DNA of 64,000 nucleotides, from assembly GCA_034509495.1 (NCBI GenBank), contig CM067519.1:20426953-20490952 (forward strand), given 5' to 3'. Under the pieces are notes generated by a model that was not told where the DNA came from, did no database searches, and worked only from the letters and a program-made list of their open reading frames with translations. This DNA is from Acestrorhynchus altus (taxonomy: Eukaryota; Chordata; Actinopteri; Characiformes; Acestrorhynchidae). Below, in pieces: positions 40,545 through 50,556 of the stretch (its first letter is position 1; every line of letters begins with the position of its first letter). The translations under genes were made by a program, and so were the position numbers.

Positions 40545-40717
40545 ACACACACTAGGGGGCTTGAGCACATGTGCCCAGAGGGTTGGCCAGCCCTATCCAT
40601 GGCACCCAGGGAGCAGATAGGGAGTTAAGTGCCTTGCTCAAGGACACAGTCTTGTCCTGCCAGTTCAGGAATTGGAACCTTCTGGTTCCCTAACCATCAG
40701 ACCACGGTTGCCCCGTC
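40545..40717. repeat. Dispersed fish repeat, copy 2
   Basis: It has cacactagggggc, then ggcacccagggagcagata, gtgccttgctcaaggacac and ttctggttccctaacc, ending ggttgcccc. It is a well-preserved copy of a short interspersed repeat also present at 18058-18213. The ggaattggaacc segment resembles a decayed tRNA B box. Confidence 0.7.
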
Positions 40718-41211
40718 AAGCTTTATAAATTCTGTTCTTATAACTTTGTGCTAACACTCATCATGGGCTCCTCTAAGCAACTGTCCAAAGATCTGAAAAC
40801 AAAGTATTTGAGACTGATTAGGCAGCAAAAGGATGGAATTTGATAAGCTAAGTGACAAGCTTACGTTTTGTCTATATTGCAGAATGGTATATGGAAATGT
40901 CAGTTCAGGAGTTGAGGTCTAGCTAAGGAACACTAAACACCACAGTCATCTGTGCTTGTTGTAGTAAGCCTTTATTTACTATATATTGCTGTGTGGAGTG
41001 TGATATTGCCTGGAGGGTTTTCACGAAAATCATCTCAAAAAAAGGCAAAAGAAGACTTTGTACCTTTCAGACCTCCATCACTGCTTTGCAGCACTGCGTT
41101 CTTTTTGGGAATACTTGATATTCCTGAGAAGCTTATGGATTTAGCACACATTGTATCAGGAAAATGCTTTGGTTGATGCAGCTACCCATCTTCTTAAAAC
41201 ATAAGGTTTAT
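40718..41211. other. Non-coding DNA
   Basis: Nothing recognised. Confidence 0.4.
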
Positions 41212-41490
41212 ACTCATCCATCCATCTTCTTATCTACTTCATCCTGTCCAGGGTCACAGTGGGTCTGAAGCCTACCAAAAATCATTGGGTGCAATGATTC
41301 CAGTCCAGCACAAGTACCACACACACATATCACTTTAGAATGGCCAATTCACATGTATTTTTGGGAGTCGGGAGGAAACTGAGTACCCAGAGGAAATCTG
41401 CACAGACACGGGTGCATCACACCAATCTCCTCACAGACAGCAACCCAACTGAGAATCAAACCCTGGAACTGTGTGACACACATACTACCT
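41212..41490 (+). repeat. Dispersed SINE/LINE-tail repeat
   Basis: It opens catccatccatcttcttat, then ccagggtcacagtgggtctg, aatcattgggtgcaatg, ggaggaaactgagtaccc and ctcctcacagacag, ending in gaatcaaaccctggaactgtg. This order is that of a very common fish repeat whose 3' part ends with a tRNA-like GAATCGAACCC word. The copy is fairly complete but diverged. Confidence 0.7.
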
Positions 41491-43595
41491 CCCTTATAAA
41501 TATTTGACAAACAAGATTAAAATTCAAGTCTGAATTCTAATTTTAGCAGCCCTAGTGAACTCTTTAAAATAAAGGTGCTACAAATAGTCCTTTAAACAAT
41601 GCCATAGAACAATTTTTGGTACCATAAGAACCATGAACCTTATTTACCAACCCTTTGTAGGAAGAAATTTCTTCTTAAGACCCATGAACACAGATCTTGA
41701 AATTAAAACTTTTTCTTATTTGAGATTTGTTCATTTTACAAAAATAACGGGATTCATCCTTATAAAAGCAGAGCTGCAAACAATCCAGAACTGATCTATG
41801 AATCTCATGTACATTTTTGGTAGAACTTTGTTCTCAAGAACAAATATTAAAAAAATTCTTATGAAGATACTGGTGAATGAGGCCCAATGTTTGTTAGAAA
41901 CATGTCAATATGAAATGCCTTTTAATTGGCTCATGACCTTTATATCTAGTGGTGGTTCTTCAGACCAGAGGTCACTAAAATGCCGACCACGATCTGGGTC
42001 CAGAACCAGACGCTGTGTGACTGTTTATTTTTCCTGGCATAACTTTTCTAACCTTTCAGGACAGGTTTTACAGCCCAGAAAACCATGTGATGTACAAATC
42101 ACACAGGATGATACTCAGTCAATCAGAGTTCTGTGTATTCATGCATTATAATGCATGTTGAGGTTTGAGTGAATAACATGTTGAGGGCAGAGTTCTAGAC
42201 AACAGCAAAACTAAAAATGGTGGACATCACTCAAAAACAGTTCAAAGTGCCTTCATTTTTAAAAGTGTAGAGTTCCAATGGCACATTCGCCAATTTTTGC
42301 AATAGAATTAAACTGGAAGTGCCTGTAGATAAGAGATATCTGCATGTGTACATGTGTGTAAATAACTACCATAGTATCAACTGTACACTACAGATGTGTG
42401 GTGGATAGAGATTAAGTTGGAAAAAAGTTTGGAAGATCCTTTTTAATCCCATCCATGTCCTTCACCACACTTTCCTCCCACGTAATCATGAGCTCCCTTT
42501 GTAGGCTATGGGCGGGAACCATGCTCCACCAGCGTGTTTGGTTGCCCTTCACGCCTGAACCCAGCTCGACCGTGGCGGGTGTCCTCTTCGCCCTCCCTTT
42601 GCCCACACATTCCTCAATCCTGGCTCACTCTGAAATCACCGACCCACATCCCTTTGTGACAATTCTAATGAAGAAGGATTCTACGAAAAGCTTTGGGATC
42701 TCCTCTAGCCCACCCTGCCCCACCTCATGCTGTCATCCCAATGCACCCACCTGTGTGGGTAACAACTGTGTAACAACGGGTTGGTCTTTCGCTGCTGGTT
42801 TCAGCAAACACCCACAGAGTGAAACTGAACTGGAAGATTAAAGGGAATCAGGAATTATGGGCAGTTAGAAAGAGTTTTCTCACAGCACAGCTAACATGCC
42901 ACTGCTTGCTCTGATGAAAAGATTGAGGATTAAATCTGGAGTAGCTACAACTGAGAGTGAAAATATGTATGCACGCATGCATAAATCATTTTTGAGCACA
43001 GATTAGGTATCCTAGTCACAGAACTTCATTTGCAAACAGTGACTCACTCCTGTTTAGGTTGATGTTTATTATACAGTGTTGTAGCCATTTTCCAGACACA
43101 ACCCTGAGCTTTGAAATAGGGGAAACCTCTAGTTCTTCTCCTAGGATTACGATCTGTTCTTCAGTGTGTTCATTATATTCATTATAATCAGTGGCTTTAG
43201 ATCAACACAGTTTAGTAATCTCCATGAAGACACGAAGTCTCTGTTTTCACTAGCTGGGTTTCTGATAGCAGGTCTGATCTTGTTTAGTGCTGTCGTCATA
43301 GAGCAAGTCGAATGGAAAATGGGAAGTGACTCAACAACTCATTGTCAGCACAAAAAGTAGCAAAATCACAAGTTTAGTGGTCTTACATTGTGGAATATAT
43401 GGGAAAGAGGCAATTATGTTAAAGATATCCACTGATTAACATCGTACGTGAATCAGGTCATGTGAGTAAATGCATCCTGGCTTGTTCTTCTTTTAATCTG
43501 AAGTGAGATGTGTGAGAGAAAACTGATATATGCTTGAAATAAACAGACAAAATTACCCTAATAATGCATATGCAATTGTGAGGAAATGCATTTTT
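41491..43595. other. Non-coding DNA with a GC-richer open block
   Basis: Positions 42430-42840 are GC-richer, with a 128-codon frame on + (42455-42841) and a 64-codon frame on - . The - strand text (KRTPATVELGSG, TRWWSMVPA) has the flavour of a transposon-encoded protein, but I cannot place it. The + frame at 41798-42151 also shows no domain. Confidence 0.4.
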
Positions 43596-43648
43596 GGAGG
43601 AGAGGCACCCCACCCCTCTGAATTGTACAGGGGAGGGGTGCCTCCTCG
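43596..43648. repeat. GC-rich hairpin
   Basis: The arms ggaggagaggcaccccaccc and ggggaggggtgcctcctc are inverted with about 18 pairs and a loop near gaattgtac. It is out of character with the AT-rich surroundings. No T-run follows, so it is not called a terminator. Confidence 0.7.
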
Positions 43649-43699
43649 ACCACAGTCAGGAAACGTTGATCTAAACCATAATTCTACATTTATTTTAAT

Positions 43700-43905
43700 T
43701 TAACAAACGTTTACATTGACAGCATTTAGCTCTTGTGTTATCCAGAGTAACTTTCACTTGAATCATGTTACACAGGAAGGTGAATATTGTATTGACTCAT
43801 GTCCAGAGACTCCTTATTGGTGAAGGACGGTGGCTACTTGACTGTGAATCAGACCTTAGTCTGCCACAGAAAAGGTGGCATTGCTACTTGCAAAGCAAAC
43901 CGTAT
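43700..43905 (+). repeat. L2-tail-like dispersed repeat
   Basis: It starts tttacattgacagcatttag, then tatccagagtaactttcac and ctccttattggtgaagga, matching in order the copy at 50235-50410. Its start matches the 3' end of the LINE relic at 30836. Confidence 0.6.
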
Positions 43906-44149
43906 GGGATGTTTAAATCATATATGTGCCATTTGTCATAAAGAATAACATACCCACATAGACTTGCTGTTATGCCTCACATATGTAAATGATTACAGGT
44001 CTGCTGCCCTATAAAAAGGCCCTTAGAGGCAACTTTTGAATAGTTTACCTCTTGATAAGAGATCGTTGACTTCTACTCATACCTCTTAGGATAGTGGTTT
44101 TGATAAAATGCCTACCATCTAAGTCATTCAGATGAAGCAGAATAATGTT

Positions 44150-44400
44150 CGCCCACACACAGCAATGTGCCCGCAATGCCAGATTGCAACACTTCCTTGG
44201 CCTGGCCAGTCACCAGATTTATGGAGCATTTATGGGACCAGCTGGGACCCCAACTTCGGCAGCCTATGAGTGTGCAGGGTCTTCAGGCCCAGCTGCAACA
44301 ACTGTGGATAAATGTAGTGCAGGATGCCACACGGAAACTTGTTTGCCTCAATGCCCAACTGCATCTCATCTTGTATTGTATATCTAGAAGTGGATTTGAC
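44150..44400 (+). pseudogene. Tc1-like transposase C-terminus
   Basis: The 44167 frame reads RNARLQHF in one frame, then LAWPVTRFMEHLWDQLG and LQQLWINVVQDATRKLV in another. This is the catalytic-Glu region (normally SPDLNPIEHLWD-LG) and the C-terminal tail of a Tc1-family transposase. The SPDL-PIE residues are altered to TRFME, so the Asn-Pro before the catalytic Glu is lost. Confidence 0.75.
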
Positions 44401-44419
44401 CCCTGTAAAAAAAAAAAAA

Positions 44420-45160
44420 ACTTTAAATGCCTGTGAACTTCAATCCTTCAGACAGCACTGCATTAAAAACCGACATCATTCTGTAACGAAAACACAGTTT
44501 GTCGCTTCATCTACAAGTACAAGTTAAAACTCTACCATGCATATATCAACAACACCCAGAAACACTGCCAGCTTCTCTGGTCCCAAGCTCATCTGAGATG
44601 GACTGATGCAAAGTGGACGTCGTCCTCCAGGCCACAGAGGCGTCTTTTTTTAAGGGACGTCTCTGCTTATTATCTGCTCCGTAGGACAATGCCAAGCCAC
44701 ATTCTGCACGTGTTACAGCGTGGCTTTGTAGTAAAAGAGTGGGGGTACTAGACTGGCCTGTCTCCCATTGACAATGTGTGGCACATTATGAAGCGCCGGA
44801 GACCCCGGACTTTTTGAGCAACTGAATTTTACATCATGCAAGAATGGGAAAGAATTCCACCTACAAAGCTTCAACAATTAGTGTCCTCAGTTCCCAAACA
44901 CTTATTGAGTGTTGTTTAAAGGAAAGGTGATGTGACACAGTGGTCAACAGGCCCCTGTCCCCACTTTGTGTTGCAGGCATCAAATTCAAAATGTTCGATA
45001 TTTGTAAAAAACAATAAAGTTTATCCTTTTGACCATTAAATATTGTGTCTTTGTCGGGTATTCAATTCAATATAGGTTGAAAAGTATTTGCGAATCGTTG
45101 TATTCTGTTTTTATTTGTTTAACATAACGTCCCAACTTCATTGGAATTGGGGTTGTGATT
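44420..45160 (+). mobile_element. 3' part of another DDE transposon
   Basis: At 44640-44940 the + strand shows a decayed transposase C-terminus: PSHILHVLQRGFVVKEW, then SPIDNVWHIMKRR, LQQLVSSVPKHLLSVV and KGDVTQWSTGPCP. Stops and frameshifts are present. The element ends near 45158 with cccaacttcattggaattgg, an end I recall from many fish. The IDNVWHIMKRR motif parallels the catalytic-Glu motif of Tc1/mariner enzymes; family name uncertain. Confidence 0.7.
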
Positions 45161-45239
45161 AAAGATTGTAGTTCTATAATTACAGACTATAGTCCATCTG
45201 TTTCTCTGCATACATTACCTAACTTTCACCCTGTTCTTG

Positions 45240-45490
45240 AATGGTCAGGACCCCACAGGACCACCACAGAGCAGGTATTATGTAGGTGACACTGACACAG
45301 TGGTGTGTTGTGTGTGTTGGGCTGGTACGAGTGTATCAGACACAGCAGTGCTGCTGGAGTGTTTAAACACTGTGTCCGCTCACTGTCCACCCTTTTAAAT
45401 ACTCCTCCTGTAAATATTACGTCTGTAGCTCATCTGTTGCTGCACAGTTTTTTAATGAGTATATGTCGTCTCTGGGCAGAACTGACAGAA
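45240..45490 (+). repeat. Dispersed fish repeat
   Basis: The order ggtcaggaccccacagga, gagcaggtattatgtaggt, gtgtatcagacacagcag and gctgctggagtgtttaaac is that of a repeat I know from many teleost genomes. Its class is not certain. The frame at 45305-45556 is part of it. Confidence 0.65.
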
Positions 45491-46091
45491 TGTGTCAGTA
45501 AGTTTTTAATGGTGGTTATATTATCAGTACATCACAACCCACTGCTGCATAGCTGAAGACCAGAGAAACCAGAGTGTCTATGCTAACCTCTGTCCACCAT
45601 CACGTGTGCCTGTCATGGCCACAGAATCATCTGTTAGGTTGCCTGATCCGATGAGTCTTGTTTTCTTTTATATTATTTTTTGTCCTGGATCACAACATGT
45701 TCACACCATGATGTCTAAAAGCTTACGCTGCCATCCAGGCAGTTTAATATATATGATTCTAAATGACAGAAGCTCATTACTACCACTGCAACCTGCAGAC
45801 ATCAGGATAAAGGTAATGTGTAGAGTAACAGAGAACCTTGGGCTGATGGAGGGACTGCTAGAGATCTGCAGGCAATTGCAGAACAAGAGCATCGAACATA
45901 CCTCGGAGGGGAACAGTGAGAATCCATTTGAGTGCTGCTTAACGTATTCAAAACAGTGTTTGGGGGCATAAATCCCACTTACATGCTTTGAAAATGGTGT
46001 ATTAGCTTCCGGTGTTCTTTTAATATGAAAACCCTCATGTTTCATAGGACAGCTTTTAACAGTCGTAATGAGCTGTAGATTGTTTTAAAAA

Positions 46092-46127
<36 letters not shown>

Positions 46128-46701
46128 GGTATTTAACATGGGAATTAATATCAATTATTAATTCAATGTTTTTTCAACACATTTATTCAGTTCCACAACT
46201 TCTAATGAAAAATGTGATTTTTACTTTATTCCCACAGTTTCACACCCTGCACTGCACTAAACCCCATTAACCAGGAATAATGTTCTTCTTTTTAATAAAA
46301 CATACAGTGATACAGTGAAGTGATTGTTGAAATGATAAGTGAAATGAATAAAATTGATGGTATGAACAGAAAAGCAGGTAATGAAACCTATCCTTACAAC
46401 CCTATCAATGATACACTGTTTTAAATTTTCACTTAATGTCTGTTTCTTTAACCCTTTCAACTGAAATGGTAGTGATATAGGAGGACGGTAGCCAGCATGA
46501 TAATGCCACTCATAGAGTTTGAGGGCCATAACTCAGTGCGACAGCTGCCCCCATAGTAACGCAGGACAGCAGCCGTGATACCAACGATTGTGTTTGATGT
46601 CCATAATCTGTGTAATTTCACTTTAAGAGGTTCCTCCACAGTTTCAAACTGAAGAACTTCCTTCTTCAGAGAAGTTATTCAAAAGGGACAAAAGGACATA
46701 C
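45491..46701. other. Non-coding DNA with (ATT)n
   Basis: (ATT)n of about 13 units lies at 46088-46128. Overlapping frames of 121 (+) and 114 (-) codons at 45606-46045 show no recognisable domain or splice context. Confidence 0.45.
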
Positions 46702-47008
46702 ACTGTTAAAAGCACAAACATCCTTGAGGAACTTGGGGCCATTCTTCAATGGGTCATGGGAGAACCTCTTAGAGATCTTTGAGGAACCTTCATGAAAAGG
46801 TTTTTAGACAAACCCTTTCTTAAGGTCTCTGAGGAACTTTTAGAGAATTATGCCATTAAAACCATGAGATGCTTGAGGAACTTTGGGTGGTTCTTCAACT
46901 TGTTTCTGTGGGGAACCTCCAATCACCTTGTGCTTTTACTGAAGGTTACTTGAAGTGCTTGAAGAGGATCCACCAGAGGTTCCTCAAGGATCTGGTGTCT
47001 TTTACAGT
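46702..47008. mobile_element. MITE-like element upstream of nrg1 exon 1
   Basis: The two ends are imperfect inverted repeats of about 30 bp: actgttaaaagcac... on the left against the reverse complement of ...ggtgtcttttacagt on the right, both with ATCCTTGAGGAAC internally. The 307-bp interior has repeated GAGGAACTT motifs and no coding capacity. The right end is about 100 bp from the TATA-like box, so the element abuts the presumed promoter. Confidence 0.6.
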
Positions 47009-47108
47009 CATAGATGCAGTGTGGAGCTTTTCTGCCCAGCAGTATCGGGTGGGGGGAGAGTGAGGGGGGGGGGGGGGTGGGTAGTGAGAAGTAAGCGCCT
47101 GAAGTACT

Positions 47109-47115
47109 TATAAAA
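47109..47115 (+). promoter_or_regulatory. TATA-like box upstream of nrg1 type I exon 1
   Basis: A TATAAAA heptamer lies 161 bp before the ATG at 47276, and a CACGTG E-box follows about 10 bp downstream. If used, transcription would start near 47140 and give a 5' UTR of about 135 bases. The box is by eye only, and AT-rich DNA gives chance matches. The G-rich tract just upstream (about 47047-47082) is consistent with promoter-proximal DNA. Confidence 0.35.
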
Positions 47116-47275
47116 TCAGCAAGACACGTGATCCTGTGGGCAGGGTACCCGAACTTTTGCACGGCTGCTAGACCCGCCTCTCGCCTGTAAAGTTTGTGTG
47201 GAGAGAGCAGGACTGCTGGTAGGTGTGAGGAGCACTCATAGAGCACTGCAGCTGAGCTGAAGACCCCAGGAGGAG

Positions 47276-47363
47276 ATGGGAAAAGAAATGTCTGGAAAAG
47301 CTGGGAAGAAGAATGGGAAAGATAGGAAGAGGGGGCCGAAGGCTGGGAAGGAAGATGTTCCAG
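47276..47363 (+). CDS. nrg1: nrg1-like coding exon 1 (type I N-terminus)
   Basis: This exon encodes residues 1-29 plus the first base of codon 30. Ten of the 29 residues are Lys or Arg, and there is no hydrophobic signal peptide, as in mammalian type I NRG1, which starts MSERKEGRGKGKGKKK. The ATG at 47276 follows an in-frame TGA at 47258-47260, so the frame opens here. A second in-frame ATG at 47288 (MSGKAGKKNGK) aligns better with the mammalian MSER start and could be the real initiator. The exon ends at a CAG|GTGTGT donor at 47363/47364 in phase 1, which matches the exon 2 acceptor. The antisense open frame over this exon is a shadow. Confidence 0.78.
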
Positions 47364-47425
47364 GTGTGTAGTGAATCTCTTCTCCAGGGAAAGGTGCTGA
47401 GAGCACAGGGAAGACCTCTGTTTGG

Positions 47426-47515
47426 AAACTTTGGGAATGTTTGTAAACTTTGGGAATGTTTGAAAACTTTGGGAATGTTTGTAAACTTTGGGAATGTTCG
47501 TAAACTTGGGGAATG
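47426..47515 (+). repeat. 19-bp minisatellite in the start of intron 1
   Basis: About five tandem units of aaactttgggaatgtttgt run from 47426, with drift in the last one (ttcgtaaacttgggg). The array starts 62 bp after the exon 1 donor. It keeps a + strand frame open to 47627, but that frame lies after the splice donor and is not judged coding. Confidence 0.85.
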
Positions 47516-47591
47516 TGCACTGGGTTGTTGGGATCGTGGTGTCCTGAGACTGGGAATGCTGGCAGGCTCAGGTGTTGCTCTAATGGCAACC

Positions 47592-47607
47592 CGACGCTCG
47601 AGCGTCG
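47592..47607. repeat. Perfect 16-bp palindrome
   Basis: The sequence cgacgctcgagcgtcg is its own reverse complement and lies in a CpG-richer patch 229 bp after the exon 1 donor. Just upstream is a GTTGC...GCAAC inverted repeat (47573-47590), and just downstream a TGCGTCA motif that resembles a CRE/AP-1 site. Function is unknown. Confidence 0.8.
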
Positions 47608-47927
47608 CTTCTGCGTCATTCAGTCTTTGACTCGCTGCGTCTCAGACGATCCTCCTGCCAGTGAGAAGCTCCTGTAGAGTCCAGGCTTTCGGGAAGCTGA
47701 GGAACAGGTGGCAGGAGTCGTTCAGCCTGATAGAAGTTTGAGGTGGCCGAGAAGCGCTGGGCAGAGCGCCCTCTGGCTCAAGACAGGGTGAACTACCAAT
47801 CTGACCCATCTGACCACTGACTGGACCTCAGTCTCCTGAGGAGGTCGAAAATTCTCCTCCTAAAACAGTACTATCAGGGGTTGAGAGAGCGCAGACATAT
47901 AAGATCCACTCTCGTTTCCTGAGGAGG

Positions 47928-48125
47928 TCTGTCTGGTGAAGAACCTTGTAGTAAAGGTTCTTCACCAGCTTAAACTCTTTATATTTAGGACTGGATTTGG
48001 CTTTAGAACAGCCTGCATGTACGTCTTCACTGTCAGTGGATATATATATATATAAAAAATAGGCCAAAATCTGATCCCAAAAACAAAACATTTCCGGAAT
48101 TGTGCAGAGAATTCCCAGTCATTTC
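47928..48125 (-). repeat. Unnamed interspersed repeat, copy 1
   Basis: It aligns with 49438-49632 over the whole length: tttcctgaggaggtctgtc, gtgaagaacc...aaaggttctt, then atctgatcccaaaaa and aacatttccgg. On the - strand both read LVKNLY-KVLH-TDLLRK, which may mean a decayed coding element or just shared ancestry. Family not known to me. Confidence 0.7.
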
Positions 48126-48149
48126 ATGTATTTTCTATCAGACCCATGG

Positions 48150-48260
48150 AGTACTACAGCATAGTTGCCCAGACTGGGGATCAAACTCCAGTCACCCATA
48201 TGTTCTGGTGGCTCACTGGTGGTGTTACTGAGCATGTTGGTGCAGCGCAACAGGGCATTT
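48150..48260 (+). repeat. L2-tail-like repeat piece
   Basis: The ggggatcaaactccagtc and ggtggctcactggtggtgtt words match the right part of the copy at 50235-50410. Confidence 0.45.
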
Positions 48261-48286
48261 AACGCGAAGCCACTCTGATAGACGTT

Positions 48287-48400
48287 AAGGCTCCCAGTGG
48301 CTCAGTGTCCTAATGCAAGCAGCGCAGGTTCAGATCTTGGGTTGATGCCATTTGCCATCGGCGGCCAGAGTCTGAGTGAAAGTTGGCCTCCACTGTGTCT
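48287..48400 (+). mobile_element. tRNA-derived SINE head
   Basis: It opens with a tRNA-like stretch, ggctcccagtggctcagtgt (A box region) and gcgcaggttcagatctt (B box, ggttcagat), then the body tgccatttgccatcggcgg and cagagtctgag. This is the Pol III promoter end of the family whose tails appear at 37716 and 49650. It is not a functional tRNA: no cloverleaf stem closes. Confidence 0.6.
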
Positions 48401-48476
48401 TATGAAAGGTTTAAACGTGTTTTCCTGGTGTGTCAAGAGCAGGAAAGGTGTGCTGTGAAGATTTTGATGTGCAATA

Positions 48477-48479
<3 letters not shown>

Positions 48480-48523
<44 letters not shown>
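48480..48523. repeat. (GT)n microsatellite
   Basis: About 22 TG dinucleotides; the His-Thr frame on the - strand is its translation. Confidence 0.97.
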
Positions 48524-48524
<1 letters not shown>

Positions 48525-49437
48525 GAGGGGGGGTTGTTAATAGGCATCATTGCTTCACACCAGGATACCAAATTCTTGTTGATATAAGCAAGCCCATGCT
48601 TCACGCTGAAGGTGTGTATGATATCATTAACCATAAGCACTGTGGAACATGAGCTTTTGGTGGTCAGAGTTAGTGGTTGCGCCACAAGGTTCTTCTTTTA
48701 AAAAACTTTGTATAGTTTCGATGTGGTTTAAGGAACATATTGACTCATATTTCATCTGTAATGGTGGTGATAAGAACCTGAGGTCAGAAATTGTGTTCAC
48801 TGTTCTGGGCTGGATTTCCCAGAAACATCTCAAAGGGTCAAGTGAGCATCTCTGACCAGTGTCCTCCATGTGTCTTCTGAGGTTTTCATTTTAATGTTGA
48901 TGGTGATTAAATAGTGGAAGAACTTGTTTGTGTTCACAATTTCATTCAAAAAGTTAAACTGTCATATTTTCAATTCATTACATGTAAAGTGACGTTTCAA
49001 GCCTTTTTTGATTTACTGTTGATCAGTTTGGCTTATAGCTCATGAAAACCTGAAATCCAGAATCTGTAAATATTAGAAAATTGCAATTTAAACTTAAAAC
49101 TGAATAGATTACTAATCATAGTATCAACAGAAAAACAAAAGCTTGAAATGTGATTTTAAATGTAATGGATATAAAAGATGATGGCTTTTGATACTTAAAT
49201 TCAAAAAATTTACTTTTGGCACAGTGTTCTATTTTTTCGAGATGCACTAATACAAAAGTCTACTGTATGAATAGAGCTGATAGAATGGACAGAGGCTATA
49301 GAAAAGGTGGTGGTCATAATATTCTGATATGGCTGTGTATGTATATATCAGGGCTGTTAATCACAATTAATGAATTTGACAGCCCATTTCTATAAAATGT
49401 ATTATATAAATTTTTGAATTTATAAAAAAAAAAAAAA

Positions 49438-49632
49438 CACTTTTGTTTCCTGAGGAGGTCTGTCAGGTGAAGAACCTTGTTGTAAAGGTTCTTTACCAGC
49501 GTAAAGTCTATGTTTTTGTGTAGCATCTTTTTAGGAATGTATTTCGGATCTATTAAAAAATATATCCCCAAAAAAATCTGATCCCAAAAATGAAACATTT
49601 CCGGCATAGTGCAGGGAATTCCCATTCATTTC
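49438..49632 (-). repeat. Unnamed interspersed repeat, copy 2
   Basis: Second copy of the 47928-48125 repeat in the same orientation, 1.5 kb downstream, with an adjacent A-run at 49427-49437. The - strand reads MPEMFHFWDQIF and LVKNLYNKVLHLTDLLRK in one frame. Confidence 0.7.
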
Positions 49633-49649
49633 AGCAAGTGAGCTTTCAG

Positions 49650-49925
49650 AGACCTCTTCAGATGTGGGGGGTCTCTTGGTGGGTAGATGATGCTCTCTCC
49701 CCACATCACACACACTGCAGTTCTGGTGGGCACAGGCTGTAGCTCTGTAGACGTCTCTAGATTGCGTTTGTTGCCCATCAGTGATGAACAGAGCCGGCAG
49801 CGTTTTTCTTCTCCGAGTGTCGGAATTATTGTGATGGGGGGAGAGTCCTAACGGGGTTGGGTAATTGACACTCCCAAATTGGAGGGAAATTGGGGTTAAA
49901 TAATAAAAAAAGCCATTAAAAGTCT
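49650..49925 (+). mobile_element. tRNA-headed SINE, body and tail
   Basis: Read + it ends ggggagagtcctaacggggt, gacactcccaaattggag, ggaaattggggttaaataat and an A-run; the reverse complement matches the tail copy at 37716. The head side (49650-49800) is diverged. Confidence 0.6.
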
Positions 49926-50234
49926 TTGATCATGCAGAAATGACCCTTTTAGACCTTTATATTCTACACTTCTGGAGAAACAGCAGATCAGATTAGTGTA
50001 TTAATGAAGCATCGCTGGTTTCTGAGTTGGTTTGTCCTGTAATTATGTGATAATTATGTGATATTATTATATATTATATTATTATTATTTGGGAAATCTC
50101 ATTTGAGTTGTTGTGCAATTGAGTTTTGGCCTCTTTTCTCCACTTGGTTTAGTATTACATCGGCACATATTAGGTCAGTGTCGTTACTGATTACGTGAAT
50201 TAGTGAAGTATTTCTTAGGTGACCAGAGATCTCG

Positions 50235-50410
50235 AACATTTATGGCATTTGGCCAGTGATCCAAGGTAACTCACATTACAGAGGTGGGTCACAGTAGTGT
50301 TGGGAGTCTTGCCCAAGATCTCTTATTGGTGTAGCACAGCACACATCAAATCCCAGTCTCCCTCATGGTGTTGTGGCTCACTGCTGGTTTTATCTGTTGG
50401 GCCACACCCA
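50235..50410 (+). repeat. L2-tail-like dispersed repeat
   Basis: It contains tttatggcatttggccagtg, ccaaggtaactcacattaca, cttgcccaagatctcttatt and ggtgtagcacagc, then aaatcccagtctccctcatgg. It is the most complete of several copies; pieces occur at 27655, 31900, 43700 and 48150. Confidence 0.65.
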
Positions 50411-50556
50411 TCACAGTACACAGTGTACAGAAACGGAATATCGGGCTTGTTTAATATCAAATAATTCGTTAATTAAAATAGCCTCCAGCCAATCACAGTA
50501 TCCAGGCTGTGTTCTTCAGCAGAAGAGCTGGGATTAGCCATGTTGTACTACTCAAG

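Noticed and set aside
43596..43648. Possible transcription terminator hairpin.
   Set aside because: Eukaryotic context, no adjacent gene and no following T-run.
45606..46045. Overlapping 121- and 114-codon frames on opposite strands.
   Set aside because: No domain, no splice context and no codon bias visible; such overlaps arise by chance.
47236..47619. 127-codon frame on the - strand over exon 1.
   Set aside because: It is antisense to exon 1 and the minisatellite, with repeated FPKFSNIPK-like text from the tandem units.
47313..47630. Open frame of 105 codons on + overlapping exon 1.
   Set aside because: It is in a different frame from the nrg1 start and is kept open by the minisatellite; the donor at 47364 cuts it.
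48287..48360. Possible tRNA gene.
   Set aside because: A and B box-like words are present, but the acceptor and other stems do not pair; it is better read as a SINE head.
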